64,000 nt of DNA, taken from NCBI RefSeq assembly GCF_900100005.1, contig NZ_FNEB01000003.1, positions 299,095 to 363,094 of the forward strand, in the 5' to 3' direction. Source of the DNA: Lutimaribacter saemankumensis. Its GTDB lineage: Bacteria; Pseudomonadota; Alphaproteobacteria; Rhodobacterales; Rhodobacteraceae. Made by a program: the position numbers and the translations under genes. Under the pieces are notes generated by a model that was given only the letters and a program-made list of their open reading frames with translations, was not told the DNA's origin and searched no databases. Positions 25,943-34,389 of this stretch are shown here, piece by piece (the first letter of the stretch is position 1; every line of letters begins with the position of its first letter).

Positions 25943-26863
25943 ATGACGAACGAAATCAAATGGGCCTTCGCCCACCCCGCGGAACGCGCTGCCGCAACGG
26001 CGGGCGACGGTCCGCTCGACCGGATTTCCCTGCGCGATCACATCGTCGAGGTCGAAATCGGCGCCTTCCAGGCCGAGCGCGGCACCACCCAGCGCATCTG
26101 CTTCAACGTGGTGGTCGAAGTCACGCCGCCCGAGAACATCCTCGATGACGACGTGGACACCATCCTGTCCTACGACAAGGTGACCGAAGCCATCGCGCAC
26201 GAACTGGCCTCCGAGCGGTTGAACCTGCTGGAAACGCTGGCCGAGAAAGTGGCCGAGCGCATCCTTCTGGAGCCTCAGGCCGTTCGCGTGTTCATCCGCA
26301 TCGAAAAGCTCGACCGCGGGCCGGGGGCGCTGGGCGTCGAAATCGTCCGCGCCCGCAAGGACACGCGCCCCCACCGCATCGCCGGGGACAAACCGCATCC
26401 GCAGGTCGTATATCTGTCGAACGCGGCTATCGCCTCCGAAAACCTCGGGGCGTGGATCGACCAGCTCGAGGCCGAACACCGCCCGACGATCATCTGTGTC
26501 GGTCCCGCCGACACCCCCGCGCCGCAGGCCGGGCACAAGCTGGCGCAGCGCCGGATCGACCTTTTGGCGATAGAACAGAATGCCTGGGTGCTGGCCGGGC
26601 GCGATCCGCGCTGCGTCGTCGTCAACTCCCGCACGGAACTGGACTGGTCGATGCGCCATGACCAGATCAGCGTATGGGCGCCGTCAAAGATCGTGCTGGA
26701 CGCGGTCGACGGCCCATCGGCCAGCCCGCGCGACGCGCTGGCGCTGGTTCTGTGGTTCGCCCGCTTCATGGAGGCGGCCGACCTGCTCGTCATCGGCGAA
26801 GCGCTGCCAGACGCGCCCGACCTGCCGTTGCGCGCTGTTGCAACCGATGTCAGGGTGATATGA
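25943..26863 (+). CDS. folB: Dihydroneopterin aldolase with extra C-terminal domain
   Basis: 306 aa, more than twice the usual ~120 aa of FolB. Residues about 30-140 are the FolB domain, with DRISLRDHIVEVEIGAFQ, the catalytic Tyr in TILSYDKVTEAI and LLETLAEKVAERIL; it releases glycolaldehyde from dihydroneopterin in folate synthesis. The remaining ~155 residues (from HPQVVYLSNAA) are unfamiliar: they lack the W-PR-xDxD signature of FolK (HPPK). ATG 25943 is chosen over GTG 25904. folP follows 39 bp later on the same strand, confirming the pathway. Confidence 0.85.
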   Translation: MTNEIKWAFAHPAERAAATAGDGPLDRISLRDHIVEVEIGAFQAERGTTQRICFNVVVEVTPPENILDDDVDTILSYDKVTEAIAHELASERLNLLETLAEKVAERILLEPQAVRVFIRIEKLDRGPGALGVEIVRARKDTRPHRIAGDKPHPQVVYLSNAAIASENLGAWIDQLEAEHRPTIICVGPADTPAPQAGHKLAQRRIDLLAIEQNAWVLAGRDPRCVVVNSRTELDWSMRHDQISVWAPSKIVLDAVDGPSASPRDALALVLWFARFMEAADLLVIGEALPDAPDLPLRAVATDVRVI

Positions 26864-26902
26864 CCCCTTGCAAAGCGGGCTTTGATCGGCGACCAGACGG
26901 GC

Positions 26903-27922
26903 ATGAACGATTACTTCCGCCCCCTAGTGCAATCCGGGCCCGCCCGGCCCGAAGGCGCGCTGCCGCTGGCCGGCGGCCCGCTGTGGTTCACCCATGCCGA
27001 ACATTTGCGCCACGATGCGCCGGGGCAGGTGGTGCCGGCCGCCGAATTGCCCGATGCCGTGCGAACGCGCCTGACCGCCCCGCGCGCAGCCGTGGCGGGA
27101 CTGGCGATGGACGGGCCGCGCGTCATGGGCATCCTGAATGCCACGCCCGACAGTTTCTCGGATGGCGGGCTGTTCCACGACCCGCAAAAGGCGCTGGCCC
27201 ATGGCACGCAGATGATCGCGGACGGTGCCGACATCATCGACGTGGGCGGAGAGTCGACCCGCCCCGGTGCCGAAACCGTAAACCCGGAAGAAGAGGTTGC
27301 CCGCGTGGCGCCCGTGATCGCCGCGCTGCGCGCGACCGGGCCGGTGCCGATCTCCATCGACACGCGCAAGGCGGCGGTTGCGCAAGCGGCGGTGGCGGCG
27401 GGCGCGACGCTCGTCAACGATGTGGCCGGTTTCACCTACGACCCCGAGCTTGCGCCGTTCTGCGCAACCCACGCCCTGCCGGTCTGCGTCATGCATGCGC
27501 AGGGCGATCCCGCGACGATGCAGAAAAACCCCAGCTACGACAATGTCTTGCTGGACGTTTATAACTTTCTGCACGAGCGGGTGGAAACGCTGACGGCGCT
27601 GGGCATCCCGCGCGGCCGGATCGTCGTCGATCCGGGGATCGGGTTCGGCAAGACGGCGGATCACAACCTTGCGCTTTTGAACGGGATCAGCCTGTTTCAC
27701 GGCCTTGGCTGCCCGATCCTTCTCGGGGCGTCGCGCAAGCGGTTCATCGGCACGATCGGCCGCGCCCCCGAGGCGTCCGACCGCATGCCCGGATCTGTGG
27801 CCGTGGCGCTGTCCGGCGTGGCGCAGGGCGTGCAGATCGTCCGCGTGCATGACGTGCGCGAAACGGTGTCTGCGCTGGCCCTCTGGCAGGCGGTGCAGGG
27901 GGGCTCTGCCCCCCGCGCCTGA
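26903..27922 (+). CDS. folP: Dihydropteroate synthase
   Basis: 339 aa from ATG 26903 (an in-frame TTG at 26882 is possible). FolP condenses p-aminobenzoate with dihydropterin pyrophosphate and is the target of sulfonamides. Signatures are VMGILNATPDSFSDGG, IIDVGGESTRPGAE, SIDTRKAAVA, the VNDVAGF segment and DPGIGFGKT near the C terminus. A ~75-residue N-terminal extension precedes the TIM barrel. It is co-directional with folB; glmM, which often follows in relatives, is absent here and a convergent transporter follows instead. Confidence 0.96.
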   Translation: MNDYFRPLVQSGPARPEGALPLAGGPLWFTHAEHLRHDAPGQVVPAAELPDAVRTRLTAPRAAVAGLAMDGPRVMGILNATPDSFSDGGLFHDPQKALAHGTQMIADGADIIDVGGESTRPGAETVNPEEEVARVAPVIAALRATGPVPISIDTRKAAVAQAAVAAGATLVNDVAGFTYDPELAPFCATHALPVCVMHAQGDPATMQKNPSYDNVLLDVYNFLHERVETLTALGIPRGRIVVDPGIGFGKTADHNLALLNGISLFHGLGCPILLGASRKRFIGTIGRAPEASDRMPGSVAVALSGVAQGVQIVRVHDVRETVSALALWQAVQGGSAPRA

Positions 27923-27940
27923 CGGCGCCCCCCCCCCGAA

Positions 27941-27960
27941 GTATTTCGGGCAAGATGAAG
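27941..27960 (+). repeat. Dispersed convergent-junction repeat, copy 1
   Basis: GTATTTCGGGCAAGATGAAG, between the convergent folP and EamA stop codons. It matches the copies at 34297-34316 (opposite orientation) and 41324-41343 except for two central bases. It is preceded by C-rich sequence (GGGGGGCTCTGCCCCCC and a ten-C run), as a GGGGG/CCCCC arm also precedes copy 2. Confidence 0.75.
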
Positions 27961-27965
27961 AGCGG

Positions 27966-28901
27966 TCAGCCGCGCCCGAAAAGCCGCTTCAGCGCGCCAT
28001 ACTGGCTGAGGGCCACGCCACACAGGATCAGCCCCATCGCCAGCAGCAGGCCCGCACGCAGCGGTTCGCCCAGCAGCAACACACCCAGCAGCACCGACCA
28101 CATCGGCACCTGGTAGTTCGTCAGGCTCATGAAGACCGGCCCGGCGGTGCGGATGACCGAGACCCGCAGCATGTTCGCGGCGGCGGTCGGGATGAGGCCG
28201 AGAAAGGCCAGCAGCCCCATGCCGTAAAGGCCGGGGTTGGCGGGCGCCCCTTCGACGGTGACGGCCATCGCCAGGACGAACACGGCGCCGATCAGCAGGG
28301 TGATGCCCGACAGGCCCACCGGGTCGATCGCGGGCAGGCGGCGCATCAGCACCGAAGACATTGCATAGCAACTTGCCGCGCCAAGGCAGGCCAGCCGGCC
28401 CCAGATCTCGCCCTCGGCGCCGGTCGAGCGGAAGGCGTCCGGCCCGATCAGCACCAGCACGCCGACGAATCCGATCACAAAGCCTGCAAGGCGGCGCAGG
28501 CTCATCCGTTCGCCGGGCACCATGAAATGCGCCAGCGGCAGCACGATCAGTGCCACGGCGGCCATGCTGACCCCGGCAAACCCGGCGGTCACGTATTGCT
28601 GACCCCAGGCCAGAAGCATGAAGGGCACCGCCGTCGACAACAGCCCGATCAGAACCAGGTTCGGCCAGTCGCGGCGTTCGTCCAGGAACAGTTTGCGGCC
28701 GCGCATCGCCCAGACCACCAGCGTCAGCGCGGCGGCAAAGCCGATCCTCGCGCTTGCGATCCAGAACGGGGTCATCACCTCAAGCGCAAGTTCCGTCACC
28801 AGGAAGGTGCCGCCCCAGACCAGGCCCAACGTGGCGACCATCACCCAGCTTGCGCCGGTGATCTCGGGAAGGGGCTGGCTGGTGGGGGCGGTTGCGGTCA
28901 T
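27966..28901 (-). CDS. EamA (DMT superfamily) transporter
   Basis: 311 aa from ATG 28901, which has AGGAAA just upstream. About ten hydrophobic segments form two EamA repeats (WVMVATLGLVWGGTFLVTEL opens the first), typical of inner-membrane drug/metabolite exporters or importers. It lies 78 bp downstream of the SDR gene on the same strand; both may be under the TPP riboswitch, in which case a thiamin or precursor substrate is possible (inference). A strong hairpin in the gap could instead separate them. Confidence 0.88.
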   Translation of the reverse strand: MTATAPTSQPLPEITGASWVMVATLGLVWGGTFLVTELALEVMTPFWIASARIGFAAALTLVVWAMRGRKLFLDERRDWPNLVLIGLLSTAVPFMLLAWGQQYVTAGFAGVSMAAVALIVLPLAHFMVPGERMSLRRLAGFVIGFVGVLVLIGPDAFRSTGAEGEIWGRLACLGAASCYAMSSVLMRRLPAIDPVGLSGITLLIGAVFVLAMAVTVEGAPANPGLYGMGLLAFLGLIPTAAANMLRVSVIRTAGPVFMSLTNYQVPMWSVLLGVLLLGEPLRAGLLLAMGLILCGVALSQYGALKRLFGRG

Positions 28902-28919
28902 GGTTTCCTGTATCGTCAA

Positions 28920-28950
28920 GGCGCGCCCCTGATTGGGGCAGGGGCGCGCC
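28920..28950 (-). terminator. Intercistronic hairpin between SDR and transporter genes
   Basis: A perfect 11-bp inverted repeat, GGCGCGCCCCT / AGGGGCGCGCC, with a 9-nt loop. There is no U-tract; on the minus strand it is followed by TTGACG, which could be a -35 for the transporter. It may be a weak terminator or an mRNA-stability element. Confidence 0.5.
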
Positions 28951-28979
28951 ATATGCAACCGTGAACGTGTGGCGTCCCT

Positions 28980-29741
28980 TCAGCCGCTGACCAACCCGCC
29001 ATCGACGATCAGGTTTTGCCCGGTCACCGCCCGCGCCCAGGGGCTGGCGAAAAACAGCACCGCATCGGCCAGTTCGTCCGGCGTGGTGACATGGCCCAGC
29101 GGGGTTTGCGCGGCGATCAGATCGAACACCGCATCGGGCGTTGCCGCGCTGGCATCGGTCACCCGCAGCAATCCGCCCGAAACCATGTTCACGGTCACGC
29201 CCAGCGGGCCGAGATCGCGCGCGGCGGTCCGTGTCAGCGCCAGAAGCGCGCCCTTGGCCGCCGTGTAATCGTGATAGGGCACCACCGGGTTCTGGAACAG
29301 GTTCGTGCCGATCGTGATCACCCGGCCGAAATTCTGCGCGGCGAAATGCGGGCGCAGGGCGCGGATCAGGTTCAGCGCACCGCCGACGGCGGTTTCGGCC
29401 TGCTGCGCGATATCGTCCCATTCCAGCGTGTCCAGCCCCTTGCGCGCATCGCCGTTGAAGGCGAAATCCGCCAGCGCGTTATGCACCAGCACATCCGGCG
29501 CGCCCAGGCTGGACGCGATCTCGTCCAGCATCGCGGCGACCGCATCGGGATCGGTCACATCGGCGCAAAAGGCCCGTGCGTTCGGCCCGATCTGGTCGCA
29601 GAGCGCCCGCGCAGCATCCGCGCTGGCGCGATAGTTCACCGCCACCCGCGCGCCTTCGCGGCCGAAGGCACGCGCAATCGCGGCGCCAAGCCCGCGCCCG
29701 GCGCCGGTCACAAGGACGGTCTGTTCCGACAATGGTTTCAT
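28980..29741 (-). CDS. SDR family oxidoreductase (3-oxoacyl-ACP reductase-like)
   Basis: 253 aa from ATG 29741 with GAAAGGAAAA upstream. Classical short-chain dehydrogenase: the nucleotide motif TGAGRGLGAAIARAF (about 13-27), the DVTD motif, the NALADFAFNG region (replacing NNAG) and the catalytic Y-x3-K as HDYTAAKGAL. The TPP riboswitch upstream implies repression by thiamin pyrophosphate, so a role in thiamin biosynthesis, salvage or turnover is suggested although the enzyme itself looks like a generic FabG paralogue. The start codon overlaps the stop of a small upstream ORF. Confidence 0.88.
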   Translation of the reverse strand: MKPLSEQTVLVTGAGRGLGAAIARAFGREGARVAVNYRASADAARALCDQIGPNARAFCADVTDPDAVAAMLDEIASSLGAPDVLVHNALADFAFNGDARKGLDTLEWDDIAQQAETAVGGALNLIRALRPHFAAQNFGRVITIGTNLFQNPVVPYHDYTAAKGALLALTRTAARDLGPLGVTVNMVSGGLLRVTDASAATPDAVFDLIAAQTPLGHVTTPDELADAVLFFASPWARAVTGQNLIVDGGLVSG

Positions 29742-29839
29742 GATGGTTTTCCTTTCGTTGCTGTTACCGGGTGCAACAGAAAGGCCCCGCGCCGCGCGCG
29801 GGAAAAGCGTGACTGATAACGCTGGTCGAAGGTTGCCAT
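29738..29839 (-). CDS. Possible 33-aa leader peptide between TPP riboswitch and SDR gene
   Basis: An ATG at 29839 preceded by GGAGGGG (4-nt spacer) opens a 33-codon frame starting MATFDQRYQSRFSRARRGAF; its TGA overlaps the ATG of the SDR gene (ATGA). The predicted peptide is basic. The strong ribosome site, the riboswitch upstream and the overlap make translational coupling plausible. No homologue is recognised, and it may be untranslated. Confidence 0.4.
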   Translation of the reverse strand: MATFDQRYQSRFSRARRGAFLLHPVTATKGKPS

Positions 29840-29843
29840 ATCG

Positions 29844-29864
29844 CCCCTCCGCCGCGCGGAGAGA
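29844..29864 (-). promoter_or_regulatory. Ribosome-site-sequestering hairpin downstream of riboswitch
   Basis: In the minus-strand RNA, CUCCGC and GCGGAG form a 6-bp stem with a 3-nt loop, extended by U-G, C-G and U-G pairs. It buries the GGAGGGG ribosome site of the small ORF. Such sequestor stems are the usual expression platform of TPP riboswitches in Gram-negative bacteria; the alternative pairing was not worked out. Confidence 0.5.
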
Positions 29865-29897
29865 GGGACCGGCCCGCACCTGTCAGCGGGACCAATC

Positions 29898-29975
29898 GCA
29901 ACTTCCTACGCCGGCATGATCCGGTTCAGGTTCCAAGGGTGCTTCTCAGCCCGCGGATGCGGACGCCCCTGTTGC
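29898..29975 (-). ncRNA. TPP riboswitch (THI element)
   Basis: Read on the minus strand, the element has a P1 stem GCAAC / GTTGC, then AGGGGCG, the conserved CTGAGA (29943-29948), CACCCTTGGAACCTGA, and GGATCATGCCGGCGTAGGAA. These are the hallmark THI-box segments in the right order. It lies 156 bp upstream of the SDR gene and points towards it. TPP binding is expected to switch off translation or transcription of the SDR and perhaps the transporter. Confidence 0.93.
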
Positions 29976-30035
29976 ACTGACCGTACGGTCGGGCAAAGCG
30001 GGGGCGGCGTCAATCCCTGCCGGCTGGTCGCGCAA

Positions 30036-30068
30036 CGAAAAACGGGCACCCGTTTCGGGGTGCCCGTT
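30036..30068 (-). terminator. Rho-independent terminator after the VPLPA-CTERM gene
   Basis: A perfect 11-bp stem AACGGGCACCC / GGGTGCCCGTT with a 6-nt loop, followed on the minus strand by TTTTTCG. It lies 29 bp after the stop of the minus-strand surface-protein gene. The 355-bp interval 29742-30096 otherwise contains the small ORF, the sequestor hairpin and the TPP riboswitch. Confidence 0.85.
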
Positions 30069-30096
30069 CATTGACAGGGTGCTGGCGGGACCGCAG

Positions 30097-30876
30097 TCAG
30101 CAGCGTTTCTTGCGCCGCACCAGAGCCAGCCCGCCCAGCCCGGCCAGCAACAGCGGCAGCCCGGCGGGCAGCGGTATAGGCGCCGCGCCGAACCCGTTGG
30201 CATAAATGTCGCCGATATCCGACGCGCTGAGAGCACGGCCATAGACGAACACGTCGTCGACAAGGCCAATCCAGTCCTCGTTGAAGCCGGGATTCGTGCC
30301 GATATGCAGGTTGAAGACGGAATCGTTGGCCGCGCTTAAGTCGGTGAAACTGGCTGCGGCCGACCCGTTCAGATAAAGCGCGCTGGACGCTCCGCTATAG
30401 ACGACGGCCAGGTGCACCCACGATCCTGTGGTCGCCGTGCCCGGTGCATCCGCGACATACGATCCCGTGAAGGCCGCGAACCCGACACCCGGATCATCGC
30501 CACGATAATCGACGCCCAGCGAACGGTCATAGCCGAAATCGTCATGCGACAGCACCTTGGGTATGCCCGTCAGGCTGGTCAGGTTCACCCATGCGCCCAT
30601 CGTCATTTCGGCCAGGACGCCGCGATTGATGTCGATCCCGGTGTCGATGCCCGTGCGGCCTGCAAGTGCTGAAAACTGCGCCGCTGTGCCGCCATCATGC
30701 CCCGCGCCAGCCAACAGGCTGACACCACCCAGGTCCGTGCCGGTGTTGCCGTTGCCCGAGTCGTCGGTCACCAAGCCGTTTTCGAATGTATAGATGGCAA
30801 GCGGACTGATAGGGGCTGCCAGTGCCGGCGATACCGTGGCCGCGATGAATGCCAAGGTCAGCGAAATTCGTTTCAT
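30097..30876 (-). CDS. LamG-like VPLPA-CTERM surface protein
   Basis: 259 aa. The signal peptide (about 1-20, cut after ALA) is followed by a concanavalin/LamG-like beta-sandwich (about 25-225), with the typical MGAWVNLTS and GSWVHLAVVYSG strands. The C terminus is an exosortase-type sorting signal: IPLPAGLPLLLAGLGGLAL as the motif plus transmembrane helix, then a basic RRKKR tail. It is thus expected to be processed by an exosortase-like enzyme and displayed or released with exopolysaccharide; no exosortase gene is in the window. The sugar or protein ligand is unknown. Confidence 0.87.
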   Translation of the reverse strand: MKRISLTLAFIAATVSPALAAPISPLAIYTFENGLVTDDSGNGNTGTDLGGVSLLAGAGHDGGTAAQFSALAGRTGIDTGIDINRGVLAEMTMGAWVNLTSLTGIPKVLSHDDFGYDRSLGVDYRGDDPGVGFAAFTGSYVADAPGTATTGSWVHLAVVYSGASSALYLNGSAAASFTDLSAANDSVFNLHIGTNPGFNEDWIGLVDDVFVYGRALSASDIGDIYANGFGAAPIPLPAGLPLLLAGLGGLALVRRKKRC

Positions 30877-30960
30877 ACCAGTAACTCCGATAATCGTTAT
30901 TGTTCAACACTGTCCCTAAACGTGCGCCAAGGTCAAGCGCAACAACCCTTGGGGCCAATG

Positions 30961-30986
30961 AAAAAGGGCGCCCGTGATGGGCGCCC
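30961..30986 (-). terminator. Terminator after ilvC
   Basis: A perfect 8-bp stem GGGCGCCC / GGGCGCCC with loop GTGAT, followed on the minus strand by TTTTTC. It lies 30 bp after the ilvC stop codon. Confidence 0.85.
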
Positions 30987-31016
30987 CTTGTTGACCGGTC
31001 CAAAAGGACAAACGGA

Positions 31017-32138
<1,122 letters not shown>

Positions 32139-32172
32139 TTAATTCGCGGAAAATGGAAAATGCGGGAAATCC

Positions 32173-32628
32173 ATGCTTGACGATGCCGACCGCCGTATCC
32201 TGCGCCAGTTCCAGGCCGCGCCCGACCTGGCCGCGGCCGATCTGGCCGCGCGCGCGGGCGTCACGCCGTCGACGCTGACCCGCCGGCTTGACCGGATGCG
32301 CGCGGCCGGCGTGCTGCGCGCGGTGCGGGGGCAGGTCAACTGGGCCGCGTTGGGATATGAGGTCGAGGTCAGCCTGCGTGTCACGCTCGACAAGACCCAG
32401 CCGCGCGCCTTCGACGAATTCATGGCCGCCGCCCGCGAGGTGCCCGAGGTGATCGAAATCCAGACATTCCTCGGTGTGGTCGATGCCCGGCTGTCGGTCA
32501 TCGCGCGCGACCTGGCGCATTACCAGCAGCTTTACCGCGACCGTATCCTGACCCTGCCGCATATCGCCGATATCGAGGCGCTGATGCATGTCGCGCTGTT
32601 GAAAAGCGACGAGGCGCTGCCGCTGTGA
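32173..32628 (+). CDS. Lrp/AsnC family transcriptional regulator (first of tandem pair)
   Basis: 151 aa. An AsnC-type HTH (about 3-60, with AADLAARAGVTPSTLTRRLD) is followed by an AsnC-ligand/RAM domain (about 65-140). Its stop overlaps the GTG start of a second Lrp gene of equal length. It is divergent from ilvC, which it may regulate together with its partner (inference from position). The AT-rich ilvC gap contains short dyads such as TTCATGAA but no operator is certain. Confidence 0.92.
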   Translation: MLDDADRRILRQFQAAPDLAAADLAARAGVTPSTLTRRLDRMRAAGVLRAVRGQVNWAALGYEVEVSLRVTLDKTQPRAFDEFMAAAREVPEVIEIQTFLGVVDARLSVIARDLAHYQQLYRDRILTLPHIADIEALMHVALLKSDEALPL

Positions 32629-33080
32629 TCGACCTCGACGATACCGACCGCGCGCTGATCCGCGCCCTGCTCGAAGATGCAGGGAAGTCGGCGGGCGCGC
32701 TTGGACGCCGCCTCGGCCTGTCGCAACCGGCCACGTGGCGGCGGCTCAAGCGCCTGCGCGAGGCGGGTGTTTTCCGCGCGCCGCGCCTCGATCTCGATCA
32801 TGCGGCGGTGGGGTTCGGCGTGACGGTGTTCCTCGGGATCAAGCTGGTGACCAAGGGCCGCGTCAGCCTCGAGGATTTCGAACGCGCCGTGACCGCCATC
32901 CCCGAGGTGCAGACCGTCGAACATGTGCTGGGGATGTACGACTACCGCCTGCGAGTCGTCGCCCGCGACATCGCCGATTTCGAACGCGTCCTGCGACGCC
33001 GCATCATGACCCTGCCGGGCGTCGGCAATGTCGAGGCCAATGTCCTCTTGTCCGAGGAACGCCGCCCCGGCCCGGTATGA
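32625..33080 (+). CDS. Lrp/AsnC family transcriptional regulator (second of tandem pair)
   Basis: 151 aa with a GTG start inside the end of the previous gene (GTGA overlap). HTH SAGALGRRLGLSQPATWRRL (about 22-41) plus RAM domain. The pair may form hetero-oligomers; in this group paired Lrp genes recur next to amino-acid genes. An aminotransferase gene follows 84 bp downstream on the same strand and may be a target or operon member. Confidence 0.92.
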   Translation: MIDLDDTDRALIRALLEDAGKSAGALGRRLGLSQPATWRRLKRLREAGVFRAPRLDLDHAAVGFGVTVFLGIKLVTKGRVSLEDFERAVTAIPEVQTVEHVLGMYDYRLRVVARDIADFERVLRRRIMTLPGVGNVEANVLLSEERRPGPV

Positions 33081-33164
33081 TCGGTATGCGATGATAGGCT
33101 TTGCCATTCGCCATTCCGCGCGATACCAGATGGAAACCGCGCGATCTGACCCGGAGGAGACCCC

Positions 33165-34292
33165 ATGACCGCCTTGCTCGATACCGTTGATCCCGATGGC
33201 CTGCTGGAATACTCGGTCGTCTTCACCGACCGGTCGCTGAACCACATGTCCGCCAGCTTTCAGCAGGTGATGCGCGACATCTCGGGTATGCTGAAAGAGG
33301 TCTACAACGCCGATGGCGTCGCGCTCGTGCCCGGCGGTGGCACCTTCGCGATGGAGGCCGTGGCCCGCCAGTTCGGCCATGACGCCCACGCCCTGATCGT
33401 GCGCAACGGCTGGTTCTCGTTCCGCTGGAGCCAGATTTTCGACGCGGGCCAGTTCACCCGCGAAACCACCGTGTTCAAGGCCCGCCAGACCGGCAACGGC
33501 GCGCAGGCGCCCTTTGCACCCGCGCCCATCGACGAGGTGACGGCCGCGATCCGCGAGGCACAGCCCGACGTCGTCTTCGCCCCGCATGTCGAAACCAGCG
33601 CGGGCCTGATCCTGCCCGACGACTATATCACCCGGCTTGCGCAGGCCGCGCATGACGTGGGTGCGCTGATGGTCCTGGATTGCATCGCCAGCGGCTGCGC
33701 CTGGGTCGACATGAAGGCCACGGGCGTCGACGTGCTGATCTCGGCCCCGCAAAAGGGCTGGTCTGCCTCGCCGTCTGCGGGTCTGGTGATGATGTCCGAC
33801 CGCGCGCTGGCACGGCTGGCCGAAACCACGTCAGACAGTTTCGCCATCGACCTCAAAAAATGGCGCGCGATCATGGAAGCCTACGAAAACGGCGGCCATG
33901 CCTATCACGCGACGATGCCCACCGATGCGCTGCGCGCCTTCCGCGACACGATGCTGGAAACCCGCGACTACGGGTTCGAAAAGCTGCGCCAGGCCCAGTG
34001 GGATCTGGGCAACGGCGTGCGCGCGATGCTCAGGGAAAAGGGTGTGCAATCGGTGGCGGCCGACGGTTTCGGTGCGCCGGGCGTGGTCGTCAGCTATACC
34101 AGCGACCCCGAAATCCAGAACGGCAAAAAGTTCGCCGCATTGGGCATGCAGATCGCCGCCGGCGTGCCGCTGCAATGCGACGAACCCGAAGGTTTCATGA
34201 CCTTCCGGCTGGGGCTTTTCGGGCTGGACAAGCTCTATGACGTGCCCGCCGCGCTGGACCGGCTGAAAAAGGTGGTGGATCAGGTTCTCTGA
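33165..34292 (+). CDS. Class V aminotransferase
   Basis: 375 aa. A fold-I PLP enzyme of the class V group (serine-glyoxylate, alanine-glyoxylate and phosphoserine aminotransferases). The Schiff-base lysine is Lys197 in ISAPQKGWSASP; ALMVLDCIASGC (about 166-177) holds the Asp that binds the PLP ring; PGGGTFAMEAVAR near 56-68 binds phosphate. GAGGA lies upstream of the ATG. Substrate cannot be fixed; the adjacent Lrp pair and ilvC suggest an amino-acid role, possibly alanine or serine with glyoxylate. It ends in the repeat shared with a convergent gene. Confidence 0.87.
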   Translation: MTALLDTVDPDGLLEYSVVFTDRSLNHMSASFQQVMRDISGMLKEVYNADGVALVPGGGTFAMEAVARQFGHDAHALIVRNGWFSFRWSQIFDAGQFTRETTVFKARQTGNGAQAPFAPAPIDEVTAAIREAQPDVVFAPHVETSAGLILPDDYITRLAQAAHDVGALMVLDCIASGCAWVDMKATGVDVLISAPQKGWSASPSAGLVMMSDRALARLAETTSDSFAIDLKKWRAIMEAYENGGHAYHATMPTDALRAFRDTMLETRDYGFEKLRQAQWDLGNGVRAMLREKGVQSVAADGFGAPGVVVSYTSDPEIQNGKKFAALGMQIAAGVPLQCDEPEGFMTFRLGLFGLDKLYDVPAALDRLKKVVDQVL

Positions 34293-34296
34293 TCCC

Positions 34297-34316
34297 CTTC
34301 ATCTTGCCGGAAATAC
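34297..34316 (-). repeat. Dispersed convergent-junction repeat, copy 2
   Basis: On the minus strand GTATTTCCGGCAAGATGAAG, five bases after the aminotransferase stop. As in copy 1 it is preceded (on its own strand) by a GGGGGCGTTGCCCCC arm and a CCCCCGA run. Confidence 0.75.
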
Positions 34317-34389
34317 TCGGGGGTGAGGCCGCAGGCCGAGGGGGCAACGCCCCCTGCGCGTGTGCGCAGGCGCACGCCCGCGCGGCCGA

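Noticed and set aside
27926..27938. Poly-C tract as phase-variable site
   Set aside because: The run of C lies after the folP stop and before a repeat, in no reading frame of a gene, so length change would not switch a protein.
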